Of a stretch of 64,000 bases of DNA, positions 1 through 7,861 are shown one piece after another. The DNA is from Paenibacillus taiwanensis DSM 18679 (GTDB taxonomy: Bacteria > Bacillota > Bacilli > Paenibacillales > Paenibacillaceae). The notes beneath the pieces are model-generated. The model saw nothing but the letters and a program-made list of their open reading frames with translations. It was not told the origin of the DNA and ran no database searches. Position 1 is the first letter of the stretch. The number at the start of each line of letters is the position of its first letter. The stretch spans positions 248,001-312,000 of the forward strand of contig NZ_AULE01000024.1 in NCBI RefSeq assembly GCF_000425125.1, read 5' to 3'. The position numbers and the translations under genes were made by a program.

Positions 1-1052
1 GCGATGCGAAAGCTGGTATGACCCAATCGGATGAAGAAGTTGCTCAAATTTTGTTCCGTTCTGGAAAGCCAGTAATCGTTGCTGTCAATAAAGTGGACAA
101 TTTGAATCGTATGGATGACATTTATGAGTTTTATGGTTTGGGCTTTGGTGATCCCATTCCGATCTCAGGTTCTCATGGTACAGGCATCGGCGACCTGCTC
201 GATGAGATGGTGAAGAATCTTCCTGAACCAACAGAAGATATGTATGAAGATGACGTTATTAAGGTTGCGCTTATCGGGCGGCCAAACGTTGGGAAGTCGT
301 CACTAGTGAACGCGATTCTTGGTGAGGATCGTGTCATTGTCAGTGACATTGCAGGGACAACTCGTGATGCGATTGATACTCCGTTTGAGAAGGACGGCCA
401 GAAGTACGTCATTATTGATACGGCTGGTATGCGTAAACGCGGCAAAGTGTATGAGACTACGGAGAAATACAGTGTTATGCGCGCCTTAAAGGCCATTGAA
501 CGCGCTGACGTGGTATTGGTCGTCATTAACGGTGAAGAAGGTATCATTGAGCAGGACAAGCATATTGCCGGATATGCGCATGAAGCAGGTAAGGCGGCAT
601 TGTTTGTGGTGAACAAGTGGGATGTTGTCGAGAAAGATGATAAGACGATGCATCAGTTCGAACAAACGATCCGTGATCATTTCTTATTTATGCCATATGC
701 GCCAGTTGTGTTCCTGTCAGCGAAAACGAAGCAGCGGTTGCAGAAGTTGCTGCCTGTCATTCAACACGTGGCGCAACAGCATGCGAAGCGTATTCCTACG
801 CATTTGCTGAATGATGTTATTTCCGATGCGGTGGCTTACAATCCACCACCTACGGATAAGGGCAAGCGTCTACGTATTAACTATGTGACGCAGGTTGCGG
901 TCAAGCCTCCTACAATTGTTGTTTTTGTTAACGACCCTGAGCTGATGCATTTTTCATATGAGCGCTATATGGAGAATCGAATTCGTGCATCGTTTGACTT
1001 TGAAGGTACACCTATACGTTTATTCACGCGACGGAAATCAGACGAGAGTTAG
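1..1052 (+). CDS. der: Ribosome-assembly GTPase Der (EngA), 5' end cut by window
   Basis: Essential tandem-GTPase that binds the 50S subunit during ribosome maturation. The reading frame is open from base 3 (Asp-Ala-Lys-Ala-Gly before the first Met at 18), so the gene begins outside the window; about 350 residues remain of the usual ~435. Visible are the end of G domain 1 with its NKVD base-recognition motif, then complete G domain 2 (P-loop [10 protein letters not shown]3 DTAG, G4 NKWD), and the C-terminal KH-like domain. It lies 12 bp before plsY, and der-plsY-gpsA is a common Bacillales/Clostridia cluster. Family assignment is secure. Confidence 0.97.
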   Translation, partial: DAKAGMTQSDEEVAQILFRSGKPVIVAVNKVDNLNRMDDIYEFYGLGFGDPIPISGSHGTGIGDLLDEMVKNLPEPTEDMYEDDVIKVALIGRPNVGKSSLVNAILGEDRVIVSDIAGTTRDAIDTPFEKDGQKYVIIDTAGMRKRGKVYETTEKYSVMRALKAIERADVVLVVINGEEGIIEQDKHIAGYAHEAGKAALFVVNKWDVVEKDDKTMHQFEQTIRDHFLFMPYAPVVFLSAKTKQRLQKLLPVIQHVAQQHAKRIPTHLLNDVISDAVAYNPPPTDKGKRLRINYVTQVAVKPPTIVVFVNDPELMHFSYERYMENRIRASFDFEGTPIRLFTRRKSDES

Positions 1053-1064
1053 GAGCGAGCGGAA

Positions 1065-1673
1065 GTGGCGATTATCGCAATTCTTGGTAGTTATTTGCTC
1101 GGATCTATAAGCTTTAGTGTCTTAATAGCGAAATGGCTGCGCGGCATTGATATACGACATCATGGAAGCGGTAATGCAGGCGCGACCAATACGCTGCGTA
1201 TTCTTGGCAAGGGCCCAGCTATCGGCGTGCTGCTGCTTGACGCGCTGAAGGGAATAGTAGCAGTGCTGATCGGACATATGGTGTCCGATGCAAGCTGGGT
1301 AGCTGTAGCTTGCGGAATCGCAGCTATTGTAGGGCACAATTGGCCCGTATTTTTCCGCTTCCGTGGGGGGAAAGGGATTGCCACAACGATTGGTGTCCTC
1401 GCTATGCTGGCGTTTTTCCCTGCGCTGATTGCAGGAATTGTTGCCATTGCAATGATCATCTGGAAGCGTTATGTCTCATTAGGATCGTTGATTTTCACAG
1501 GTCTTACACCTGTGTTTATTTTGCTGTTCAGAATGGATATTAGCATTTTTGTGGGAAGCTTATTATTGTGTGTATTTGCATTCTACCGACATCGCACCAA
1601 CATTATAAAGCTGGTGAAGGGGACGGAGAATCGACTCGGCTCAAGTAAGGGAGGATTGCCACGTGTCCGTTAA
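1065..1673 (+). CDS. plsY: Acyl-phosphate:glycerol-3-phosphate acyltransferase PlsY
   Basis: Integral membrane enzyme that transfers an acyl group from acyl-phosphate to sn-glycerol-3-phosphate, the first step of phospholipid synthesis. The 202 residues contain about five hydrophobic segments and the family motifs GSGNAGATN and RFRGGKGIATT, which form the phosphate and acyl-phosphate binding loops. It starts at GTG 1065, 12 bp after der. Its 3' end overlaps gpsA by 11 bp, which couples synthesis of the acyltransferase to synthesis of the enzyme that supplies glycerol-3-phosphate. Confidence 0.95.
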   Translation: MAIIAILGSYLLGSISFSVLIAKWLRGIDIRHHGSGNAGATNTLRILGKGPAIGVLLLDALKGIVAVLIGHMVSDASWVAVACGIAAIVGHNWPVFFRFRGGKGIATTIGVLAMLAFFPALIAGIVAIAMIIWKRYVSLGSLIFTGLTPVFILLFRMDISIFVGSLLLCVFAFYRHRTNIIKLVKGTENRLGSSKGGLPRVR

Positions 1674-2694
1674 AGTAGCTGTATTTGTAGCAGGCAGCTG
1701 GGGAACGGCATTAAGTCAAGTACTTGCGGATAACGGAAACGAGGTAGTGGTCTGGACTCGAAATGAAGCACAAGCACTAGAAATTAATGAGCGGCATTCG
1801 AACGAGAAATATTTGCCAGGAGTATCCTTGCATGCAGGGATACGTGCGACAACTTCAATGGAAGCGGCAATGAACGGTGCAGCAGCTTGTATTATTGTTG
1901 CGCCTTCTGCTGCTATGCGACAGGTAGCAGCTCAGATGAAGCCTTTCTGGACGGATGATATGATTGCAATCCATGCGACCAAAGGATTCGAGACGGAGAC
2001 ACTAGAACGTATGTCGCAAGTCATTGAAGAGGAATTGTTATGTGGTGAAGATCGGATTGCTGTATTATCTGGTCCAAGCCATGCTGAAGAAGTGGTTCGT
2101 CAATGTCCAACTACAGTGGTGATTGCTTCTACTTCTATCCAGACTGCGGAACGTGCTCAGGATTTATTTATGAATGAATCCTATTTCCGTGTTTATACCA
2201 ACACAGATGTGCTTGGTGTCGAACTTGCAGGTGCACTCAAAAATATTATTGCGCTTGGAGCTGGATTATCGGATGGTCTTGGCTTTGGCGATAATGCTAA
2301 AGCAGCCTTGCTTACCCGCGGGCTAGCGGAAATTGCGCGTCTCGGTGTAGAAATGGGGGCCAATACGGTCACATTTGCTGGGCTGGCTGGTGTTGGCGAC
2401 TTGGTCGTCACATGTACGAGCACACATAGCCGGAACTGGCGCGCAGGTTCAATGATCGGCCAAGGTATTCCAATTCCAGAAGTGCTGGAACGTATGGGCA
2501 TGGTTGTAGAAGGTATTCGTACAACCAAGGCCGCTTTCAAGCTTTCCGATCAATACCATGTGCAAATGCCAATTACGGAACAACTGCATCATGTATTGTT
2601 TGAAGGACTTGATCCCAAGACGGCTGTTGAGAGCTTAATGGGTCGAGTTCGAAAAAATGAGATCGAAGAAGTAGCCAAATCAAACTGGACGTAA
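1663..2694 (+). CDS. gpsA: NAD(P)+-dependent glycerol-3-phosphate dehydrogenase GpsA
   Basis: Makes sn-glycerol-3-phosphate from dihydroxyacetone phosphate for PlsY. It is 343 residues long, starts at GTG 1663 with GGAGG at 1650-1654, and overlaps plsY. The C-terminal catalytic half is intact: the ALKNIIALGAGL segment holding the catalytic lysine, plus GLAGVGDLVVTC. The N-terminal dinucleotide-binding loop reads V-A-G-S-W-G at residues 9-14, where the family has G-A-G-S-W-G. The first glycine of the GxGxxG loop is therefore valine (codon GTA at 1687-1689). This is one base from GGA, so it may be a real variant or a sequence error. The rest of the frame is intact. Confidence 0.95.
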   Translation: MSVKVAVFVAGSWGTALSQVLADNGNEVVVWTRNEAQALEINERHSNEKYLPGVSLHAGIRATTSMEAAMNGAAACIIVAPSAAMRQVAAQMKPFWTDDMIAIHATKGFETETLERMSQVIEEELLCGEDRIAVLSGPSHAEEVVRQCPTTVVIASTSIQTAERAQDLFMNESYFRVYTNTDVLGVELAGALKNIIALGAGLSDGLGFGDNAKAALLTRGLAEIARLGVEMGANTVTFAGLAGVGDLVVTCTSTHSRNWRAGSMIGQGIPIPEVLERMGMVVEGIRTTKAAFKLSDQYHVQMPITEQLHHVLFEGLDPKTAVESLMGRVRKNEIEEVAKSNWT

Positions 2695-2703
2695 CATGCG
2701 CCT

Positions 2704-2732
2704 CACCTCTGTACGATTCTGTTCATACACTA
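2704..2732 (+). promoter_or_regulatory. Sigma-K-type promoter for the SpoVIF-like gene
   Basis: CACC at 2704-2707 and CATACACTA at 2724-2732 are 16 bp apart. This fits the late mother-cell sigma-K pattern (mACm, 16-17 bp, CATAnnnTA). It lies 32 bp upstream of a gene whose B. subtilis relative spoVIF is known to be transcribed by sigma-K. The motif match is direct; use by sigma-K is inferred. Confidence 0.55.
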
Positions 2733-2763
2733 TACGGAAGTACAGACCCTAGGGAGGAACGAC

Positions 2764-3042
2764 ATGACGAACAACAAAATTCCGAAAGATGCGTTAAGTG
2801 CCATCAACAAAAAGGCAGGCAAAAACATCACGGAGAGTCAGATCAAGAAGGTAGCTAGTACGGTTAAGCCTTCAACAGTTGAGAGCGAAGCCCAGCTCCG
2901 TCAATTGATTAAGCAGGTAGCCAAAATGGCCAATTTGCCTGTGTCAGAATCAACCGTAACCGATATTGTAAATACGGTAAGGAAGAGCGGCATGAACGCA
3001 AACAGTATGGAAGCGCTTATGAAATTGATGATGAAGAAGTAG
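2764..3042 (+). CDS. Stage VI sporulation protein F-like (SpoVIF) protein
   Basis: A 92-residue, lysine-rich soluble protein without signal or membrane segment, ending in a Met/Lys-rich stretch (EALMKLMMKK). Length and composition fit the SpoVIF (YjcC) family, which acts in the mother cell with GerE in late coat assembly. It starts at ATG 2764 after an AGGGAGGA ribosome binding site. A sigma-K-type promoter lies just upstream and a strong terminator just downstream, so it is a monocistronic unit. The family call rests on recalled similarity and context, not a search. Confidence 0.65.
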   Translation: MTNNKIPKDALSAINKKAGKNITESQIKKVASTVKPSTVESEAQLRQLIKQVAKMANLPVSESTVTDIVNTVRKSGMNANSMEALMKLMMKK

Positions 3043-3067
3043 CCGCTGGCTATTCTAGGAAATGACC

Positions 3068-3114
3068 AAGACGACAAGACATGCATAAAATGCGTGTCTT
3101 GTCGTCTTTTGTTT
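3068..3114 (+). terminator. Rho-independent terminator after the SpoVIF-like gene
   Basis: A 14-bp perfect stem (3068-3081 with 3095-3108; core ACGACAAGACA/TGTCTTGTCGT), extended inside by TGCA/TGCG pairing, followed by TTTTGTTT. It closes the monocistronic sporulation gene. Confidence 0.85.
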
Positions 3115-3126
3115 CATGCACCCCGA

Positions 3127-3135
3127 TGGTATAAT
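3127..3135 (+). promoter_or_regulatory. Extended -10 promoter for the yphE-like gene and downstream genes
   Basis: TGG directly followed by a perfect TATAAT (3130-3135). A weak -35 (TTGTTT) overlaps the preceding terminator at 15-bp spacing. It lies 33 bp upstream of the proposed start at 3168. Confidence 0.5.
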
Positions 3136-3167
3136 GGGATGATATTGGAAGAATGGGAGACATGCAC

Positions 3168-3347
3168 ATGGACAGTATGACAAAGATGTGGGTATCTTTT
3201 ATCGGTCTCGGTTTAATGGCGTTATCCGCTATTATTGTCATGTTTGCACGTTACAAGACAAAAGGCTGGATTAAAGGCATTCTCACTTTTGTCGCATTTA
3301 TCTTATTGCTGGCAGGTATGTTATACGGCTTTATTTCAATAGTCTAA
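3168..3347 (+). CDS. YphE-like small membrane protein (DUF2768)
   Basis: A 59-residue protein with two transmembrane helices separated by a short basic loop (ARYKTKGW). It matches the layout and position of B. subtilis YphE (DUF2768), which lies between gpsA and spoIVA. Function is unknown. In-frame ATGs exist at 3153, 3162 and 3168. Only 3168 has a well-spaced ribosome binding site (GGGAGA at 3155-3160), so it is preferred. Confidence 0.7.
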   Translation: MDSMTKMWVSFIGLGLMALSAIIVMFARYKTKGWIKGILTFVAFILLLAGMLYGFISIV

Positions 3348-3358
3348 GGAGTGACAGG

Positions 3359-3658
3359 ATGGCAACGTTGCAACTAAAGGGACGTACATTGGAAGCGAGT
3401 ATGCCGGTTCGGACAGGCGTCACATTGCTGCAGGCAGCTATGGAACTGAAGCTTGACTGGAGTTTTAACTGTTCTCGCGGGTCCTGCGCACGGTGTAGAT
3501 GTTTGGTGGAAGAAGGTGCCGAACTGCTTAATGATGTCACAGATGCAGAATGGGAGCGAATGGATGAAGCCGAGTTCGAACAAGGATTTCGTTTAGGCTG
3601 TCAAGCTGTAATTGAAGTGGAAGGTCCTATCCGAGCATCTAATAAGCCTTATTTTTAG
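3359..3658 (+). CDS. Plant-type 2Fe-2S ferredoxin
   Basis: A 99-residue beta-grasp ferredoxin. The cluster loop reads CSRGSCARCRC (C-x4-C-x2-C, with a further cysteine two residues on), and the fourth ligand lies in LGCQA near the C terminus. This is the plant/bacterial ferredoxin spacing. It has an AAGGAGTGA ribosome binding site and follows the yphE-like gene by 11 bp. No reductase or oxygenase partner is adjacent, so the electron acceptor is unknown. Confidence 0.85.
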   Translation: MATLQLKGRTLEASMPVRTGVTLLQAAMELKLDWSFNCSRGSCARCRCLVEEGAELLNDVTDAEWERMDEAEFEQGFRLGCQAVIEVEGPIRASNKPYF

Positions 3659-3722
3659 CCTGTTTTATGACAACTTAGAGCATTCATATACTTAATATCG
3701 GACGTGTTAGGAGTATTGCATA

Positions 3723-4349
3723 ATGAATGAGATGAAGCTGCCACCTTCAATCGAGGGTGCTTTATTATGGTTAAAGGCACAAGACATACACAACACAAGA
3801 TGGCTGCTCGGCGGAAGCTGCAGCTTGCTTCTGCAAGGCGTAGAATTGGATCGGCTACCGCGTGACATCGATATTTATGCAGACACAAAGCATGCGGAAC
3901 AATTGCACACCTTCTGGCTAACATGTTCAATCGATACGCCACAATGGAACGAATCGCCTATATATCGATCTTTACTTAGTCATTATTCATGCGACCATAA
4001 CGCGATTGAACTTGTGGGGGAGTTTAGTGTACGTACAGATTGGTGTACGTATCAGACGGTTATTAGCGATGTGTTATGGAACCAGCGTATTCAGAAGCAT
4101 TCAGGTAAGGTTATGCTGAATTTAACACCATTATCGCATGAGCTTGTATTTAATGTGCTGCGCGACAGATCGGATCGTGTGGTGACCATTGCCGAGTCCA
4201 TAAACCGCAACCCAATGCAGCATGTGGATGCGATGAAAGCGGTGCTAGGACAATGTAAGCCTAATCACATGATACAGAGGAAGTTGATAGCACAAGTTCC
4301 TGTGCTGATGGAACTGGTGAGCAGTTGCAGGGCGTTAAACTCTAAATGA
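3723..4349 (+). CDS. Orphan nucleotidyltransferase-fold protein
   Basis: 208 residues. The segment around residues 29-53 has the polymerase-beta nucleotidyltransferase signature: GGSCSLLLQG, a short linker, then RDIDIYAD (GGS followed by DxD). This resembles MNT/AbiEii-type and aminoglycoside-adenylyltransferase-like domains. The remainder is alpha/beta with no motif I recognise, and the substrate cannot be told from sequence. It lies between two ferredoxin genes on the same strand. No HEPN or AbiEi-like partner is adjacent, which argues against a simple toxin-antitoxin pair. Confidence 0.65.
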   Translation: MNEMKLPPSIEGALLWLKAQDIHNTRWLLGGSCSLLLQGVELDRLPRDIDIYADTKHAEQLHTFWLTCSIDTPQWNESPIYRSLLSHYSCDHNAIELVGEFSVRTDWCTYQTVISDVLWNQRIQKHSGKVMLNLTPLSHELVFNVLRDRSDRVVTIAESINRNPMQHVDAMKAVLGQCKPNHMIQRKLIAQVPVLMELVSSCRALNSK

Positions 4350-4373
4350 GGTTTGGATCTGACGTGAGGGGAA

Positions 4374-4733
4374 ATGAGGAGGATTATGCGACGAGTTACG
4401 TTTATGCCTGATAATAGAACGACAGAAGCTAAGTCGGGTGTGACGCTGCTAGATGTGGCAAGATCAAGCCGTGTTAGCATACGAACTCGGTGCGAGGGCA
4501 AAGCAGGCTGCCTGATGTGCAAGGTGCAAGTTACAGGTGAGGGGATATCGGCACCGACCGCAGCAGAGCGGCAGAAGCTTGGTATTGAGGCATCTACGGG
4601 ATTGCGGCTGGCATGTCAAGCGAAGGTAGCTTCATCAGGTGGTTGTGACCTTATTGTAACCATACCAGAAGACCCCTTAAAGGCAGCAGTTCGTCGACAA
4701 TTGCAGCAGCAGGAGGATGACAACTTATGGTGA
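4374..4733 (+). CDS. Adrenodoxin-type 2Fe-2S ferredoxin
   Basis: A 119-residue 2Fe-2S protein. Its cluster loop is CEGKAGCLMC (C-x5-C-x2-C), the adrenodoxin/vertebrate spacing, with a fourth cysteine in LACQA. It thus differs from the ferredoxin about 1 kb upstream. Two starts are possible: ATG 4374 (after GAGGGG) or ATG 4386 (after GAGGAGG, but only 3-4 nt away). The last 7 bp overlap the yphF-like lipoprotein gene, so they are probably co-translated. No redox partner is nearby. Confidence 0.82.
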   Translation: MRRIMRRVTFMPDNRTTEAKSGVTLLDVARSSRVSIRTRCEGKAGCLMCKVQVTGEGISAPTAAERQKLGIEASTGLRLACQAKVASSGGCDLIVTIPEDPLKAAVRRQLQQQEDDNLW

Positions 4734-5467
4734 AAGTAAGTTTAAATCACCCTCGGATGAGAGTGGTTCTGATGACTGTATTGTTTAGTATTATGCTGCA
4801 AGGATGCTTATATCCGAAAGAAATGCGCAAGGCAAATCAAGCTCCAGCTAAAGAAGGAGTAATGCTTGTTCAGCACGCAGTAGATGAATACCAGAAGAAA
4901 CAAGCTTTGCTTCCGCTTCAGAATGCGGATGCGGACACACCGCGTTACGAGAAGTTTAAAGTGGACTTTGAAGCTTTGCGAGCGAGTGAATTGTTAAGCA
5001 CGGTGCCTGCGAATGCTTTTGAGAATGGGGGAACGGGTGTATACCTCATTCTCGATGAGGAGACGACTCCACTCATTCGTATTATGGATCTGAACACTGC
5101 ACAACGAGTAAACGATTTGCAGCGTTTAAGTGACAAGTACAAAGCTAGAACAGGCCACATCCCAAAGGGTGAGAAGCTCTATCCTGGATTTTACAGTATA
5201 CAGGTAACAGATATTGGAGCACGTCACATTGATGTCAGCAGTCCATACAGCGGAGAGCCATTCGTATTTATGATCGATGATTCAGGCAAGGTGTATGCGG
5301 ATTATACAGCTGATCTGATGCAAGCAGCAGCGCGTGCGGGCAATCAAGCCCAATTGTCGGCTACAGAAGATATTCGACCGCTTTTAACAGAGCAAGGCTT
5401 GTATGTTCCAGTGAAGTCAGCGAAGTATGTGTGGCGTAAGAATAGCCCCGTACCCGTTTTGGAATAA
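4727..5467 (+). CDS. YphF-like lipoprotein
   Basis: A 246-residue exported protein. The N terminus has a basic region, a hydrophobic core and a lipobox ending LQGC, so it should be lipidated at that cysteine and anchored outside the membrane. Its CLYP start after the lipobox, length and position between yphE and spoIVA match B. subtilis YphF (unknown function). It overlaps the upstream ferredoxin gene by 7 bp and is followed by a terminator. Confidence 0.78.
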   Translation: MVKVSLNHPRMRVVLMTVLFSIMLQGCLYPKEMRKANQAPAKEGVMLVQHAVDEYQKKQALLPLQNADADTPRYEKFKVDFEALRASELLSTVPANAFENGGTGVYLILDEETTPLIRIMDLNTAQRVNDLQRLSDKYKARTGHIPKGEKLYPGFYSIQVTDIGARHIDVSSPYSGEPFVFMIDDSGKVYADYTADLMQAAARAGNQAQLSATEDIRPLLTEQGLYVPVKSAKYVWRKNSPVPVLE

Positions 5468-5508
5468 TACGATAAGGGATACATTCTTTACCTTCACTCC
5501 TAATAAAG

Positions 5509-5537
5509 GGCGTCCAGCAGAAGCTGGGCGTCTTTTT
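5509..5537 (+). terminator. Terminator after the yphF-like gene
   Basis: GGCGTCCAGC (5509-5518) pairs with GCTGGGCGTC (5523-5532) around an AGAA loop, allowing G-U pairs, then five T. Confidence 0.88.
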
Positions 5538-5601
5538 CGTGTTTAACAGATGTTCAAAAATGAGAAAAAGATTAAAATTTAAAAATGATGAGTTTTGCTC
5601 T

Positions 5602-5628
5602 TAAAAAAAAGCCTGCTGATGTCGATAA
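5602..5628 (+). promoter_or_regulatory. Sigma-D (motility/chemotaxis) promoter for the chemoreceptor
   Basis: TAAA at 5602-5605, exactly 15 bp, then GTCGATAA at 5621-5628. This differs by one base from the sigma-D consensus (TAAA-N15-GCCGATAA/T). It lies 67 bp upstream of a methyl-accepting chemotaxis gene, the expected target class. Confidence 0.68.
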
Positions 5629-5694
5629 AGAAGAGCGTAATCTAACGTCATGTACCTCATTAAAAATAAAAATCGGATAGGAGAGAAAGTCTGC

Positions 5695-7446
5695 ATGAAA
5701 AACATGAGTGTTATGGTAAGGCTCATTTTGATGGTTGCAATTTTGGTCGTACTTATGACTAGTATACATACAATCATGAGTTATCAAGATAGCAAAAATC
5801 AGTTTACAAGCAAGATCGAGTCCGTACATCAGTCGCTACTCCAGCAAATAATGATTGAGGATGACAATATCGTTAAAATAGAAGATCGACTTTATCGGGC
5901 GGACGCCAATTCATACATCGTTGGAGATGAGATGTCTTGGATTCATGAAAATTTAAACAGCATGCTGCGGAAGGACTTTATAAATAACGCCTATTTGCTT
6001 TCACCTAATGGCGAACAAAAGAATGGGGTTGTACAGACTAAAATATTAAATGCCAATAAATCTTTTGCTGCGTTAGGCCACACGCCTGGTTCCATATATG
6101 AATTGCCCCCTGCATTAACAACTGCCTACGAAAAAGTGCTGGTCGCAGGAAATACATTCAGCACTAGTGATAAATATACGGAGGGTGAGGATACATGGAT
6201 AACGATATTGGCACCTATCAAGGAAAAGGATAAAGTGAAAGCAATATTTGCTGTTGATTTTAATAGTGAATATATTGATAAAGAGCTTAATTCTATATTT
6301 TGGAAAAATATCGCTATCGGTGGAGTTATCGGTATCGTGTTTGTTGCCATTATGTTATTTGCCGTTAGGAGAGTTATTTTACCGCTTAAAGCATTGGTAA
6401 AGGTGACTCAAGCCGCTGCCGGAGGCGATCTTACTGTATCCTTGGACGTGTCCCAAAAGGATGAGGTCGGATTGTTAGCGGTAAGCGTTAATACGATGGT
6501 CAAGGACATTCAGCGATTAGTGTCCAATGTGAAACAGACAACGGATGAAGTGACGGACTCCTCAGCTCAATTAGTCGAAGTAGCGGATGAATCGTCACGT
6601 TCTGCGCAACGAATCGCAGAGGCAATGTCTCAAGTCTCCCTTGGGGCGACTTCCCAGTTAAAGGGGGCGGAAGAGAGCACGATTGCAATGAATGAAATTG
6701 CGATTGGTATTCAGCGAATCGCGGAATCTACCTATCACATTTCAACCTTGAGTGAAAGTGCGTCGTCAGCGGCTCGATCGGGAGATGAATATACGCAGGA
6801 AACGATGCGCCAAATGGATCAAATTTATTTATCGGTAACGGAGTCCACTACTTTAAGCCGAGAACTGACCAAGCATACCGCTGAAATGGAACAGGTTGTT
6901 GCTTTAATTGCTAACATTGCAGAGCAGACAAACTTGCTTGCGTTGAACGCTTCAATTGAAGCGGCTAGAGCAGGAGAGCATGGGCGTGGATTTGGTGTGG
7001 TAGCGTCAGAGGTGCGGAAGCTGGCAGAGCAAACGAGAGCGTCAACGGAACAAATATCTAGTACGCTGCAAACATTTGTTCAAGGGATGAAGGATTTGGC
7101 TGGTTCAATGGAAATAAGCGCCGAGTCAGTAGAGAAGGGCAGCGAAGTTGTTAAAATAGCTAGTGAGAGCTTCCAGCAGCTTTTAAGCCACGTGAATGAA
7201 GTGAATGAGCAGGTACAAGAGGTGTCAGCGGTGTCCCAACAAATATCCGCAGGAAGTGAAGAGGTAGCGGCTTCCGTTGATAATTTGTCTCAAATTGCAG
7301 AAACAAGTGCACGTAATGCCGATGAAGTCCAGACCGATTCGATGCAACAAATGGCCATTGTACAGCAGTTAACACGTTCTGCGGATAAGCTGCGGCAGGA
7401 CATGATGCAGCTTCAAGGTGAGCTTCAGAAATTTAAGCTGTCTTAA
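5695..7446 (+). CDS. Methyl-accepting chemotaxis protein
   Basis: Membrane chemoreceptor that signals to CheA/CheW. With start ATG 5695 (TAGGAGAG upstream) it has 583 residues; an earlier in-frame ATG at 5650 lacks a ribosome binding site. Order: TM1 at ~8-28, an extracellular sensor region to ~204 whose ligand is not evident, TM2 ~205-226, HAMP (~225-280, [20 protein letters not shown]), then the signalling coiled coil with the conserved hairpin tip [20 protein letters not shown] at about 409-428. It is monocistronic, with a sigma-D promoter and its own terminator. This receptor is not at this position in B. subtilis. Confidence 0.95.
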   Translation: MKNMSVMVRLILMVAILVVLMTSIHTIMSYQDSKNQFTSKIESVHQSLLQQIMIEDDNIVKIEDRLYRADANSYIVGDEMSWIHENLNSMLRKDFINNAYLLSPNGEQKNGVVQTKILNANKSFAALGHTPGSIYELPPALTTAYEKVLVAGNTFSTSDKYTEGEDTWITILAPIKEKDKVKAIFAVDFNSEYIDKELNSIFWKNIAIGGVIGIVFVAIMLFAVRRVILPLKALVKVTQAAAGGDLTVSLDVSQKDEVGLLAVSVNTMVKDIQRLVSNVKQTTDEVTDSSAQLVEVADESSRSAQRIAEAMSQVSLGATSQLKGAEESTIAMNEIAIGIQRIAESTYHISTLSESASSAARSGDEYTQETMRQMDQIYLSVTESTTLSRELTKHTAEMEQVVALIANIAEQTNLLALNASIEAARAGEHGRGFGVVASEVRKLAEQTRASTEQISSTLQTFVQGMKDLAGSMEISAESVEKGSEVVKIASESFQQLLSHVNEVNEQVQEVSAVSQQISAGSEEVAASVDNLSQIAETSARNADEVQTDSMQQMAIVQQLTRSADKLRQDMMQLQGELQKFKLS

Positions 7447-7462
7447 ACAAGAGTTGAAGCAA

Positions 7463-7504
7463 GGACCTCGACTCCCTTTTTTAGGGGATGCTGAGGTTCT
7501 TTTG
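7463..7504 (+). terminator. Terminator after the chemoreceptor gene
   Basis: GGACCTC...CTCCC pairs with GGGG...GAGGTTC around a T-rich loop, followed by TTTTG. Confidence 0.75.
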
Positions 7505-7861
7505 TGTATGCAGGGGGCTACACATATGTAGTAGGTATAAAAATAGTCTAATCCACATATATCTGTGCAGGAAGGCAATGGATACGTGCCATTTAAGAGA
7601 CGAGATTGGGAATTGCGTTGGCGGATCTTTAAAAAAAGTTTGTCCAGTCGTCATATTTGGTCCGCTTTCTCAATATGATGATATTAGTCCAAAGCATGTA
7701 CGAGTTGCGTCGCAATGCATATGTACGACGTTCTAACTCGGCGGCGACACTGGCGACAACGGCAACAGCTCTAATCTAGCAACGGTGCCAATCGTTTCTG
7801 AGGGACGTGAGGCGGATGTTGTCTTCATGTCCGTCGGGAATTATTTGAGGAGGGGATATCA
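7505..7861 (+). promoter_or_regulatory. spoIVA upstream region with candidate sigma-E promoter
   Basis: A 357-bp gene-free stretch. TCATATT at 7651-7657 and AATATGAT at 7672-7679, 14 bp apart, loosely fit a sigma-E promoter (kmATATT, N14, CATACAAT; 5 of 8 in the -10), as expected for spoIVA. A short palindrome TTGCGTCGCAA lies at 7706-7716. The spoIVA ribosome binding site GAGGAGGGG ends about 8 bp before the TTG start. Nothing else is recognisable. Confidence 0.4.

Noticed and set aside
173-616. Antisense open frame over der
   Set aside because: Antisense shadow without start signals; der is certain in the opposite frame.
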